Made by a program: the position numbers and the translations under genes. A stretch of 64,000 nucleotides of DNA, from the NCBI RefSeq assembly GCF_000757485.1, contig NZ_JPYO01000046.1, positions 97,257-161,256 of the forward strand, given 5' to 3'. Positions 57,112 to 64,000 of this stretch are shown here, piece after piece. The notes beneath the pieces are model-generated. The model was given only the letters and a program-made list of their open reading frames with translations. It was not told the origin of the DNA and did no database searches. The DNA is from Achromobacter sp. RTa. GTDB lineage: Bacteria; Pseudomonadota; Gammaproteobacteria; Burkholderiales; Burkholderiaceae_B. Numbering within the stretch: position 1 is the first letter of the stretch; each line of letters starts with the position of its first letter.

Positions 57112-58608
57112 TCAGGCCGTCAGGCTGATCCAGGTCGTCTTCAGGTCGCTGTACTTGTCCAGCGCGTGCAGCGATTTGTCGCGGCCGAAGCCCGATTGCT
57201 TGACGCCGCCGAAGGGCACGGTGATGTCGCCGTCGGCGTAGCAGTTGACCCAGACCAGGCCGGCGCGCAGGCGGCGCGAAAGCCGGTGGGCGCGCGACAG
57301 GTTGGCGGTCCACAGCCCGGCGCCCAGGCCGTAGACCGAGTCGTTGGCCAGCCGGACCGCATCGTCCTCGGTGGCGAAGCGCTGGGCCGCGAGCACGGGG
57401 CCGAAGATTTCCTCGCGCACCAGGCTGTTGCCCTGTTCCGCGCAGTCGAAAATGGTCGGCTCGATGTAGTAGCCGCCGGTGGCGCCCCGGGCCTGGCGGC
57501 CGCCCAGGCGCAGGCGAGCGCCTTCGGCGGCGCCCGCCTCGATGCGGGCGAGCACGCCGCGCATCTGCCGTTCGTCGACCATGGCGCCCATGGCGGTGGC
57601 GGGATCCAGCGGGTCGCCCGGCTGCAGCGCGGCGGCGTGGACGGCGACTTTCTCCATGAAAGCGTCGTAGATGCCGTCCTGGACGTAGAGCCGGGATCCG
57701 GCGATGCAGACCTCTCCCTGATTGGAGAAGATGCCCAGGGCGGCGGCCAAGGCGGCGCGGTCCAGGTCGGGGCAGTCCTCGAACACGATGTGGGGCGACT
57801 TGCCGCCGCACTCCAGCCAGACGCGCTTGAGGTTCGACTGCCCCGAATACTCCATGAAACGCTTGCCGGTGGCCGTGGAGCCGGTGAAGGCGATGCAGTC
57901 CACGTCCGGGTGCAGGCCCAGCGCCTGCCCGGCCTGCGCGCCCGTGCCGGGCACCACGCTGAAGACGCCCGCGGGAATGCCGGCTTCCTCCGCCAGCGCC
58001 GCCAGGCGGATCGCCGACAGCGAGGCCTGCTCGGCCGGCTTGAGGATGACGCTGTTGCCGGCGGCCAGCGCCGGCGCGACCTTCCAGGCGGCCATCATCA
58101 GCGGATAGTTCCAGGGCACCACGGCCGCGACCACCCCCAGCGCCTCGCGCGTGATGGTGGCCAGCGCGTCCGCGCCGGTGGGCGCGATCTCGTCGTAGAT
58201 CTTGTCTATGGCCTCGGCGTACCAGGCGTAGCAGCGGGCGGTTTCTGGCACGTCGAAGGCGAGCGCATCGCGTATCGGCTTGCCCATGTCCAGCGTTTCG
58301 AGCAGGGCGAGTTCCTCGCGGTGCGCTTCGATCAGCGCCGCCAGGCGCAGCAGGCGTTCCTTGCGCTGGCGCGGGGCCAGGCCGCTCCACACGCCGGCCT
58401 CGAAGGCGCGGCGCGCGGCCAGGACCGCGCGGTCCACGTCGGCCGCGCCGCAGGCGGCCACGTCGGCCAGCTTGCGGCCGTCGATGGGGCTGGTGGACGC
58501 GAACGTGGCGCCGTCCGCCGCGTCGCAATAGGCGCCGTCGATGTAGGCGCGGCCGTTGAACGACAGGGAGGCGGCCTTGGCGCGCCAGTATGCGGTGTCT
58601 TGGGTCAT
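57112..58608 (-). CDS. Aldehyde dehydrogenase (PuuC/ALDH superfamily)
   Basis: NAD(P)-dependent aldehyde dehydrogenase, 498 residues. Catalytic Cys301 (NQGEVCIAGSR), general base Glu266 (LECGGKSP) and Asn167 (PWNYP) are all present, plus the FTGSTATG cofactor motif. It is similar to gamma-glutamyl-gamma-aminobutyraldehyde dehydrogenase, but the substrate is not determined by sequence. It is last in the reverse catabolic operon, two bases after the amidase gene. Confidence 0.92.
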   Translation of the reverse strand: MTQDTAYWRAKAASLSFNGRAYIDGAYCDAADGATFASTSPIDGRKLADVAACGAADVDRAVLAARRAFEAGVWSGLAPRQRKERLLRLAALIEAHREELALLETLDMGKPIRDALAFDVPETARCYAWYAEAIDKIYDEIAPTGADALATITREALGVVAAVVPWNYPLMMAAWKVAPALAAGNSVILKPAEQASLSAIRLAALAEEAGIPAGVFSVVPGTGAQAGQALGLHPDVDCIAFTGSTATGKRFMEYSGQSNLKRVWLECGGKSPHIVFEDCPDLDRAALAAALGIFSNQGEVCIAGSRLYVQDGIYDAFMEKVAVHAAALQPGDPLDPATAMGAMVDERQMRGVLARIEAGAAEGARLRLGGRQARGATGGYYIEPTIFDCAEQGNSLVREEIFGPVLAAQRFATEDDAVRLANDSVYGLGAGLWTANLSRAHRLSRRLRAGLVWVNCYADGDITVPFGGVKQSGFGRDKSLHALDKYSDLKTTWISLTA

Positions 58609-58610
58609 GG

Positions 58611-59855
58611 CTATGCCTGCTTGTGGTTGGCGCGCGCCACCATGGCGTCGAGCAGCACGTTGCAGCCGGCCTCCAGGTCGGCGGGCTTGGCGTCTTCGAT
58701 TTCGTTGTGGCTGACGCCGTCCTTGCACGGCACGAAAATCATGGCCGTGGGCGTGACGCTGGCCATGTAGACGGCGTCGTGGCCGGCGCCGGTGACGATG
58801 TCCATGGCGGCCAGGCCGCGGCGGGCCGCGCCGTCGCGCACCTTGCCCACCAGATCGGGATCGAAGGGCGTGGGCGCGAAGTACTGCACGTCCTTGACGT
58901 CCACTTCCACGTTGTGGCGTTTGGCGATCTCGGCGCAGGTTTCCTTCCAGCGCTGGTCCATCCGGGCGAGCGTGGCCTCGTCCTCGTGGCGCAGGTCCGC
59001 GGTGAAGCGCACCTGTCCGGGGATGACGTTGCGCGAGCCGGGATGCGCGTGGATTTCCCCGACCGTGCCGCGGCCGTGCGGCTGGTGGTCGTTGGCGATG
59101 CCGACCACCGCCTGCAGCAGGTAGCTGGCGGCGTACAGCGCGTCGCGGCGGATCGGCATCGGCGTCGGGCCGGCGTGCATTTCCATCCCCGTGACGACCA
59201 CGTCGTACCAGCGCAGGCCGAGCGACCCGGTCACCACGCCGACCACTTTCTCTTCATGCTCCAGGATGGGGCCCTGTTCGATATGCGCCTCGAAGTACGC
59301 GCCCACCGGGCGTCCGCCCACGGGATCGGGCCCGGCGTAGCCGATCGCGGCCAGTTCGTCGGCCACCGACTTGCCGTCGCGGTCCGTGGCGGTAAGCGCC
59401 ACTTCCAGCGGGAATTTGCCGGAGAACACGCCGGAACCCATCATCACGGGCACGAAGCGCGAGCCTTCCTCGTTGGTCCAGATCGCCACTTCCAGCGGCG
59501 CCTCGGTCTGGACGCCATGATCGTTCAGGGTGCGGATGACCTCGAGCCCGGCCAGCACGCCGTAGCAGCCGTCGAACTTGCCGCCGGTGGGCTGGGTGTC
59601 GATATGGCTGCCCGTCATGACGGGAGGCAGGTCGTTATTGCGGCCGGCGCGGCGCGCGAAGATATTGCCCACCTGGTCCACGCGCAGCGTCATGCCGGCT
59701 TCGCGCATCCAGCCCGTGACCAGATCCCGGCCCTGGCCGTCCAGCGCGGTCAGCGCCAACCGGCAGTTGCCGCCCTTGGGCGTGGCGCCGATCCGGGCCA
59801 GATCCATCAGCGACCGCCACAGCCGCTGTCCGTCGATAGAGATAGTCGTCGTCAT
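58611..59855 (-). CDS. M20-family Zn amidase (hydantoinase/carbamoylase type)
   Basis: 414-residue metal-dependent amidohydrolase of the N-carbamoyl-amino acid hydrolase/allantoate amidohydrolase group. Motifs: GSHIDTQPTGGKFDG (metal ligand), TNEEGSRF (catalytic Glu), AHIEQGPILE and GAGHDAVYMA. It would release ammonia and CO2 from a carbamoyl compound or hydrolyse a ureido acid. It lies between a TPP enzyme (18-base gap) and an aldehyde dehydrogenase (two-base gap), so the pathway is likely to process an amide or ureido substrate. Confidence 0.88.
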   Translation of the reverse strand: MTTTISIDGQRLWRSLMDLARIGATPKGGNCRLALTALDGQGRDLVTGWMREAGMTLRVDQVGNIFARRAGRNNDLPPVMTGSHIDTQPTGGKFDGCYGVLAGLEVIRTLNDHGVQTEAPLEVAIWTNEEGSRFVPVMMGSGVFSGKFPLEVALTATDRDGKSVADELAAIGYAGPDPVGGRPVGAYFEAHIEQGPILEHEEKVVGVVTGSLGLRWYDVVVTGMEMHAGPTPMPIRRDALYAASYLLQAVVGIANDHQPHGRGTVGEIHAHPGSRNVIPGQVRFTADLRHEDEATLARMDQRWKETCAEIAKRHNVEVDVKDVQYFAPTPFDPDLVGKVRDGAARRGLAAMDIVTGAGHDAVYMASVTPTAMIFVPCKDGVSHNEIEDAKPADLEAGCNVLLDAMVARANHKQA

Positions 59856-59873
59856 GTCGAAAGTCCTTGCTAG

Positions 59874-61577
59874 TCAGTGGGCGGCGCGGGCCAGCGCCGC
59901 TTCGCGGATGCCCATCAGCGTTTCGCCCGGCGAGATGCCGTTGGCGTCGTACCGGATCTCCAGCAGCGCCGGAAGGTTCTCGCGCTGCGCGAAGGCCAGC
60001 GCCCGTTCGAAGGCCGGACCGAAGTCGGCGGTATTTTCCACGGCCTCGCCAAAGCCGCCGTAGCCGCGGATGATCTGGGTGAAATCGGGGTTTTCGAAGG
60101 ACAGCGCGATGGCGCGCGCCGGGAACTCGCGTTCCTGGTGGGCGCGGATGGTGCCCCAGATGCCGTTGTTGAACACCAGCACCACCACGCCCAGGCGGTA
60201 TTGCAGCGCCACGCCCAGTTCCTGCATGTTCATCTGGAAGCAGCCGTCGCCGGCGTAGCAGACCACGGTGCGCTTGCGGTCCTCGAGCTTGGCGGAGATG
60301 GCCGCGGGCAGCCCGTAGCCCATGGATCCGACCGTGGGCGTGAGGCTGGTGCCGGGGCCGGCGTAGCGGCGGTAGCGGTGCGGGTACAGGGCGTAGTTGC
60401 CAGCGCCCACCGTGATGCAGGCGTCGGCCGGGACATGGGCGTCGACATAGGCGGCGGCCTCGTCCAGGCTCATGGGCCCGGGCGAAGGCAGCGGCGCCAG
60501 GCTGTCGACGAGCTCCTGGTGGGCGGCGCGCACGGCTTGCCCGCGAGGCACGGCGTGGCCGGGCGCCAGCGTGGCGGCGGCGGCCGCGAAGCTGGCCACG
60601 TCGGCCACGATGGCCTGCGTGGGCGAGAACACGCGGCCGAGTTCGCCGGCCTCGGGATAGACGTGGATCAGTTTCTGGCGCGGCAGCGGGCTTTCGATCA
60701 CCGTATAGCCTTCGGTGGTGGCCTCGCCCAGGCGGGTGCCGACCGCCAGCACCAGATCGGCGTCGAGCAGGCGCTGGCGCAACGCGGGCGTCATGGCCCA
60801 GCCCACGTGGCCGGCGGCATTGGGATGGCGCTGGTCGAAGGCCTCCAGGCGGCGCCAGGCGGTGCCGACCGGCAGCTCGAAGCGCTCGGCGAAACCGGCG
60901 ATCTGGTCGATGGCGTCCTGGTTCCAACCGTTGCCGCCCAGCAGCAGGAAGGGGCGCTCGGCCGCGTCCAGCAGCTGGGTCATGCGCGCCAGGTCGGCCG
61001 CGCCCGGATGGCTGCGCACGCGGGTGTAGCGGGGCAGATCGGCCACGCTGGCGCGGCCCCACAGCGTGTCTTCCGGCAGCGCCAGCACTACGGGGCCCGG
61101 CCGGCCGCTGGTGGCCACCGCGAACGCGCGCGAAATGTACTCGGGGATGCGGTCGGTGCGGTCGATCTGCGCGACCCATTTGGCCATCTGGCCGAACATG
61201 CGGCGGTAGTCGATTTCCTGGAAGGCCTCGCGTTCCATGAAATCGTTGCCGACCTGGCCGACGAACAGGATCATCGGCGTGGAGTCCTGGAAGGCCGTGT
61301 GCACTCCGATGCTGGCGTTGGTGGCGCCGGGGCCTCGCGTCACGAAACAGATGCCGGGTTCGCCAGTCAGCTTGCCGTAGGCCTCGGCCATGTACGCCGC
61401 GCCGCTCTCCTGGCGGCAGACGACGGCCTCGATGGCGTCGGTGTGCTCGTTCAGCGCGTCGATGCAGGGCAGATAGCTTTCACCCGGGATCATGAAGATG
61501 CGGCGCGCGCCATGGATGCGCAATTGCTGCATCAGGATCTGGCCGCCGTTGCGTTCGGGGATTGCGGCTGGCGTCAT
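59874..61577 (-). CDS. Thiamine-pyrophosphate-dependent enzyme (acetolactate synthase-like), second paralogue
   Basis: 567-residue TPP enzyme of the same subfamily as the one at 53414. Catalytic Glu57 is in CRQESGAAY, and the C-terminal cofactor motif is GDGCFQMNMQEL, with NNG to close it. It overlaps the CitE-like gene by four bases. In the operon it may act on a 2-oxo acid or acyl-CoA made by the aldolase; glyoxylate, sulfoacetaldehyde or oxalyl-type chemistry are all possible. Not enough to choose. Confidence 0.87.
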   Translation of the reverse strand: MTPAAIPERNGGQILMQQLRIHGARRIFMIPGESYLPCIDALNEHTDAIEAVVCRQESGAAYMAEAYGKLTGEPGICFVTRGPGATNASIGVHTAFQDSTPMILFVGQVGNDFMEREAFQEIDYRRMFGQMAKWVAQIDRTDRIPEYISRAFAVATSGRPGPVVLALPEDTLWGRASVADLPRYTRVRSHPGAADLARMTQLLDAAERPFLLLGGNGWNQDAIDQIAGFAERFELPVGTAWRRLEAFDQRHPNAAGHVGWAMTPALRQRLLDADLVLAVGTRLGEATTEGYTVIESPLPRQKLIHVYPEAGELGRVFSPTQAIVADVASFAAAAATLAPGHAVPRGQAVRAAHQELVDSLAPLPSPGPMSLDEAAAYVDAHVPADACITVGAGNYALYPHRYRRYAGPGTSLTPTVGSMGYGLPAAISAKLEDRKRTVVCYAGDGCFQMNMQELGVALQYRLGVVVLVFNNGIWGTIRAHQEREFPARAIALSFENPDFTQIIRGYGGFGEAVENTADFGPAFERALAFAQRENLPALLEIRYDANGISPGETLMGIREAALARAAH

Positions 61578-62503
61578 TCGGTGTCTCCTTGTTGCGGGAC
61601 GGCCTGCGCGCGGCGCTCGGCGGCCCATCGTTCGAATTGGTAGTGGCGCGCCAACAGGCGGCGCGCGGTGTTGTAGGTGGGCGGGTCTATGCGTTCGGCG
61701 TCGTTGCGGCCGGCGCGTTGCGCTTCGTGGCGCGACACGCAGTCGTGGGCGGCGGCGACCTCATCGGGCGCGGGCGTGAACACGGCGTGGATCATCGGCA
61801 CCTGTTCGGCCACGGTGGCGCACTTGGACTTGAGGCCCAGGCGTCGCGCCCAGCGCAGGTCCGCTTCCAGCGCCGGCATGTCGCGATAGTTGAACGGGCA
61901 GTCGATGGGCAGGACGCCCGCCGCCGTGCAGTCCACCAGGAAGCGGGCCCGCAGGTGATGCAGCTCGATGCCGTCCTTGCCGCGCTCGGCGCCCAGGCTG
62001 GCCGTCAGGTCTTCCGCCGCCAGCAGGCACGCGGACACGCGCGGGCTGGCGGTGAGAATGTCGTACGCGCGATGCACGCCCAACGCGGATTCCAGCGTGG
62101 GCACGATCTCGGTGCCGCCGGCGGGCAGGCCCAGTTCGGCCTCCAGCGCGGTGATGGCCTGGTCCAGCGCCGCGATCTGCGCGGCGCTTTCGGCATGCGG
62201 AAGGAACACGGCGTCCGGCGCGCCGGGCATGACGCCGCGCAGGTCGGCCAGTCCGTCCTCGTCGAGCTTGTTGATGCGCACGGCGGCCACCACGCCCTGG
62301 GCGCGGCAGCGGGGGAACAGCGCGGCGATGCGGGCCCGGGCGGCCGGACGGTCGCCCGGCGCGGTGAATTCCTCCAGGTCGGCCACCAGGGCGTCGGCGC
62401 CGCTGGCCAGGGCGGCCGCTTGGACGTCCGCATCCATGCCGGGCACGAACATCCAGCTGCGGCGCAGGGCCGCGGGGCGCAGGGTGGGTTTAGCAGGGTT
62501 CAT
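61574..62503 (-). CDS. HpcH/HpaI (CitE-like) aldolase
   Basis: 309-residue TIM-barrel lyase of the HpcH/HpaI/CitE family. The start RSWMFVPGM and ADLEEFTAPGDR (acidic metal region), AVRINKLDEDG and VPTLESALGV are family landmarks. The usual Asp-rich motif is DLEDAV, here DLEEFT. The enzyme could cleave a citramalyl- or malyl-CoA or a hydroxy-oxo acid. It overlaps both the TRAP permease gene and the TPP-enzyme gene by four bases, strong coupling. Confidence 0.85.
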   Translation of the reverse strand: MNPAKPTLRPAALRRSWMFVPGMDADVQAAALASGADALVADLEEFTAPGDRPAARARIAALFPRCRAQGVVAAVRINKLDEDGLADLRGVMPGAPDAVFLPHAESAAQIAALDQAITALEAELGLPAGGTEIVPTLESALGVHRAYDILTASPRVSACLLAAEDLTASLGAERGKDGIELHHLRARFLVDCTAAGVLPIDCPFNYRDMPALEADLRWARRLGLKSKCATVAEQVPMIHAVFTPAPDEVAAAHDCVSRHEAQRAGRNDAERIDPPTYNTARRLLARHYQFERWAAERRAQAVPQQGDTE

Positions 62504-63783
62504 TGCACATGCCTCGGCAGGAAGAGCACCAGTTCAGGAACGAAAGTCAGCAGCAGCATGACCGCGGTCATGGCCAGCATCATCCAGGACAGCGGGCGCA
62601 GCGTCTGCATCATGTTGATCCCGCCGATCTTGCAGGCGGCCATCAGGTCGACCCCGACCGGCGGCGTGTTGGCGCCGATGGCCATGTTGATGGACAGCAG
62701 GATGCCGAAGTGCACAGGATCAATGTTGTAGTGCGCCAGGACCGGCATGACAACGGGCGCGACGATGATGATGACCGGGATCGCCTCCATGAAGGTGCCC
62801 AGCAGCAATAGCACCACCGTCAGCACGAGCAGCACCGCGACCCGGCTGTCGGTCCAGTCGACCAGCAGCGAGGACAGGGCCTGGGGCACCTGTTCCGCCA
62901 CCAGCACCCAGGCGAACAGGCCCGACGCGCCGATGATCAGCAGGATGGAAGCGCTGCTTTCGCCGGTGGACTTGAGGTTGTCCCACAGAGACTTGAGGCT
63001 CAGCGTGCGGTACCAGAAGAAACCGATCAGCAAGGCGTAGACGATGGCGCTGGAGGCGGCCTCGGTCGCGGTGAAGATGCCGAAACGGATGCCGCCGATG
63101 ATCAGCACTGGCACCATCAGCGCGGGCAGGGCGTCGACCGCGGCGGCGCGCAACTCGGGCCAGCTGAACGGCTGCCCGCCGGCCCAGTTGTGCTTGCGCG
63201 CCTGCCAGATTGCCACGCCGATCAGCGAGAGCCCCAGCAGGATGCCCGGCACGATGCCGGCCAGGAACAGCTTGCCCACCGAGGTGTCGGTAATGGTGCC
63301 GTACACGATGAGCACGATGCTGGGAGGGATGATGGTGGAGGTGGCGCCGGCGCTGCCCACCAGCGCGCAGGAGAACCCCTTGTCGTAGCCGCTGCGCGCC
63401 ATGGCGGGCAACAGCAGGCTGCCGATGGCGACCACGTCGGCGACGCCCGAGCCGGACAGCGCGCCGAACATCAGGCAGGCCAGCACCGCGACGACCGCCA
63501 GCCCGCCCTTGATGTCGCCGACGATGGCGGCGCACAGGCGGACGATGCGCTGGGTCAGGCCGGCGCCGTTCATCAGCTGGGCGGCCAGGATGAAGAGCGG
63601 AATGGCCAGCAGCGTGAAGCTGTCCAGCCCCACCACGTATTGCTGCGCCGCGACCATCATGGGCGCGGAGTCGTAGACGGCCAGGTAGGCCAGGCAGGAA
63701 AGCACCAGGCCGAAAGCGATGGGCATGTCGATCAGCACCGTGACCGTGAACACGCCCATCAGGAAGAGAGCACCCGAAGACAT
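62500..63783 (-). CDS. dctM: TRAP transporter large permease (DctM)
   Basis: 427-residue, roughly 12-span membrane subunit of a TRAP dicarboxylate-type transporter, which drives solute uptake with a sodium or proton gradient. DctM landmarks are FGALSGSGVADVVAIGSLLLP, STIIPPSIVLIVYG and IVPGILLGLSL. It lies 13 bases after the small permease gene. The matching periplasmic DctP receptor is probably beyond the right edge. Confidence 0.92.
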   Translation of the reverse strand: MSSGALFLMGVFTVTVLIDMPIAFGLVLSCLAYLAVYDSAPMMVAAQQYVVGLDSFTLLAIPLFILAAQLMNGAGLTQRIVRLCAAIVGDIKGGLAVVAVLACLMFGALSGSGVADVVAIGSLLLPAMARSGYDKGFSCALVGSAGATSTIIPPSIVLIVYGTITDTSVGKLFLAGIVPGILLGLSLIGVAIWQARKHNWAGGQPFSWPELRAAAVDALPALMVPVLIIGGIRFGIFTATEAASSAIVYALLIGFFWYRTLSLKSLWDNLKSTGESSASILLIIGASGLFAWVLVAEQVPQALSSLLVDWTDSRVAVLLVLTVVLLLLGTFMEAIPVIIIVAPVVMPVLAHYNIDPVHFGILLSINMAIGANTPPVGVDLMAACKIGGINMMQTLRPLSWMMLAMTAVMLLLTFVPELVLFLPRHVQ

Positions 63784-63796
63784 TTTTGTCGATCCT

Positions 63797-64000
63797 TTAC
63801 TGCTGCGGCGGGGCCGGGGAGAACATTTGCGCCAGGTGCACGACCACGGTGATCGCGCAGGCGAAGGGCAGCGCCAGGTAGACCGTGCCGGCCGACACGT
63901 CCAGCGCGGGCAGGGTCTGGTCCATCGTCAGCTCGGCCAACTGCCAGCCGGCATAGCCCAGCGTGGCCAGCCCGATGATGATGAGGGCCTGGTTGAGGCG
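63797..64000 (-). CDS. TRAP transporter small permease (DctQ), partial
   Basis: Only the last 67 residues are in the window, running off the right edge. They hold two hydrophobic segments (around NQALIIIGLATLGYAGWQLA and TVYLALPFACAITVVVHLAQ) and end FSPAPPQQ. Position before DctM and the two-span pattern match DctQ. It is encoded on the reverse strand, 13 bases before dctM. Confidence 0.85.
   Translation of the reverse strand, partial: RLNQALIIIGLATLGYAGWQLAELTMDQTLPALDVSAGTVYLALPFACAITVVVHLAQMFSPAPPQQ

Overview
The window is GC-rich chromosomal DNA (roughly two thirds G+C) and looks like Alcaligenaceae of the Bordetella/Achromobacter type. This rests on four stand-alone Bug-family tricarboxylate-type receptors without TctAB partners, many LysR regulators each beside a catabolic operon, several polar amino acid ABC importers, a monomeric NADP isocitrate dehydrogenase and TRAP transport genes. 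The genus is an inference; there is no rRNA or tRNA here to confirm it. I see no phage, insertion sequence or CRISPR array.

Layout. 1-3.0 kb: a LysR gene and a reverse-strand stress operon (AhpD-like, NAD(P)-binding reductase, Ohr). 3.2-5.2 kb: TauD-type dioxygenase plus Bug receptor. 5.4-16.4 kb: a large sulfur/amino-acid locus. It has two tandem ABC receptors, an aminotransferase, two permeases, an ATPase, a thiol-dioxygenase-like cupin, a MetC-like lyase, a VOC protein and a CysB-like regulator. It ends in an unusual fusion of the same type of cupin to four rhodanese domains, only one of which keeps its catalytic cysteine. 16.4-21.3 kb, reverse strand: sulfatase, Bug receptor, LysR and an unknown 472-residue protein. 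21.4-25.3 kb, reverse: a GlcG/HbpS-like secreted protein, a FixJ-type two-component system and an HPP-CBS membrane protein; a shared palindrome TCCGTA-N4-TACGGA lies upstream of both the receptor-kinase operon and the GlcG-like gene. 25.4-28.6 kb: MarR/CLC channel pair and a LysR. 28.7-31.8 kb: argC, a membrane-anchored TlpA-like thioredoxin and an ArgE-like deacetylase.

30.6-36.1 kb, reverse: one operon for uptake and breakdown of a basic or guanidino compound (ABC receptor, two permeases, ureohydrolase, ATPase, RidA, deacetylase), with a divergent LysR at 36.3 kb. 37.3-41.1 kb: a second amino acid ABC importer followed by FetAB-like metal export. 41.1-41.3 kb: two facing copies of a 66-bp dispersed repeat and a strong bidirectional terminator. 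41.3-43.6 kb: icd. 43.9-45.7 kb: ilvA preceded by an isoleucine-rich leader peptide and terminator, a textbook-like attenuator. 46.7-50.5 kb: divergent kdgD and garD-Bug genes for aldarate breakdown around a twice-repeated operator. 50.6-52.3 kb: a proline-rich small secreted protein and a Fic AMP-transferase in an AT-rich pocket with twin palindromes. 52.3-57 kb: LysR, a TPP decarboxylase-like enzyme, class II aldolase and Bug receptor. 57.1-64 kb, reverse: a catabolic operon (TRAP permeases, CitE-like aldolase, second TPP enzyme, M20 amidase, aldehyde dehydrogenase) that runs off the right edge.

Overall the region is a chain of nutrient-scavenging modules. Most pair a transporter or receptor with two to four enzymes and a local regulator, and several show a readable operator between divergent genes.
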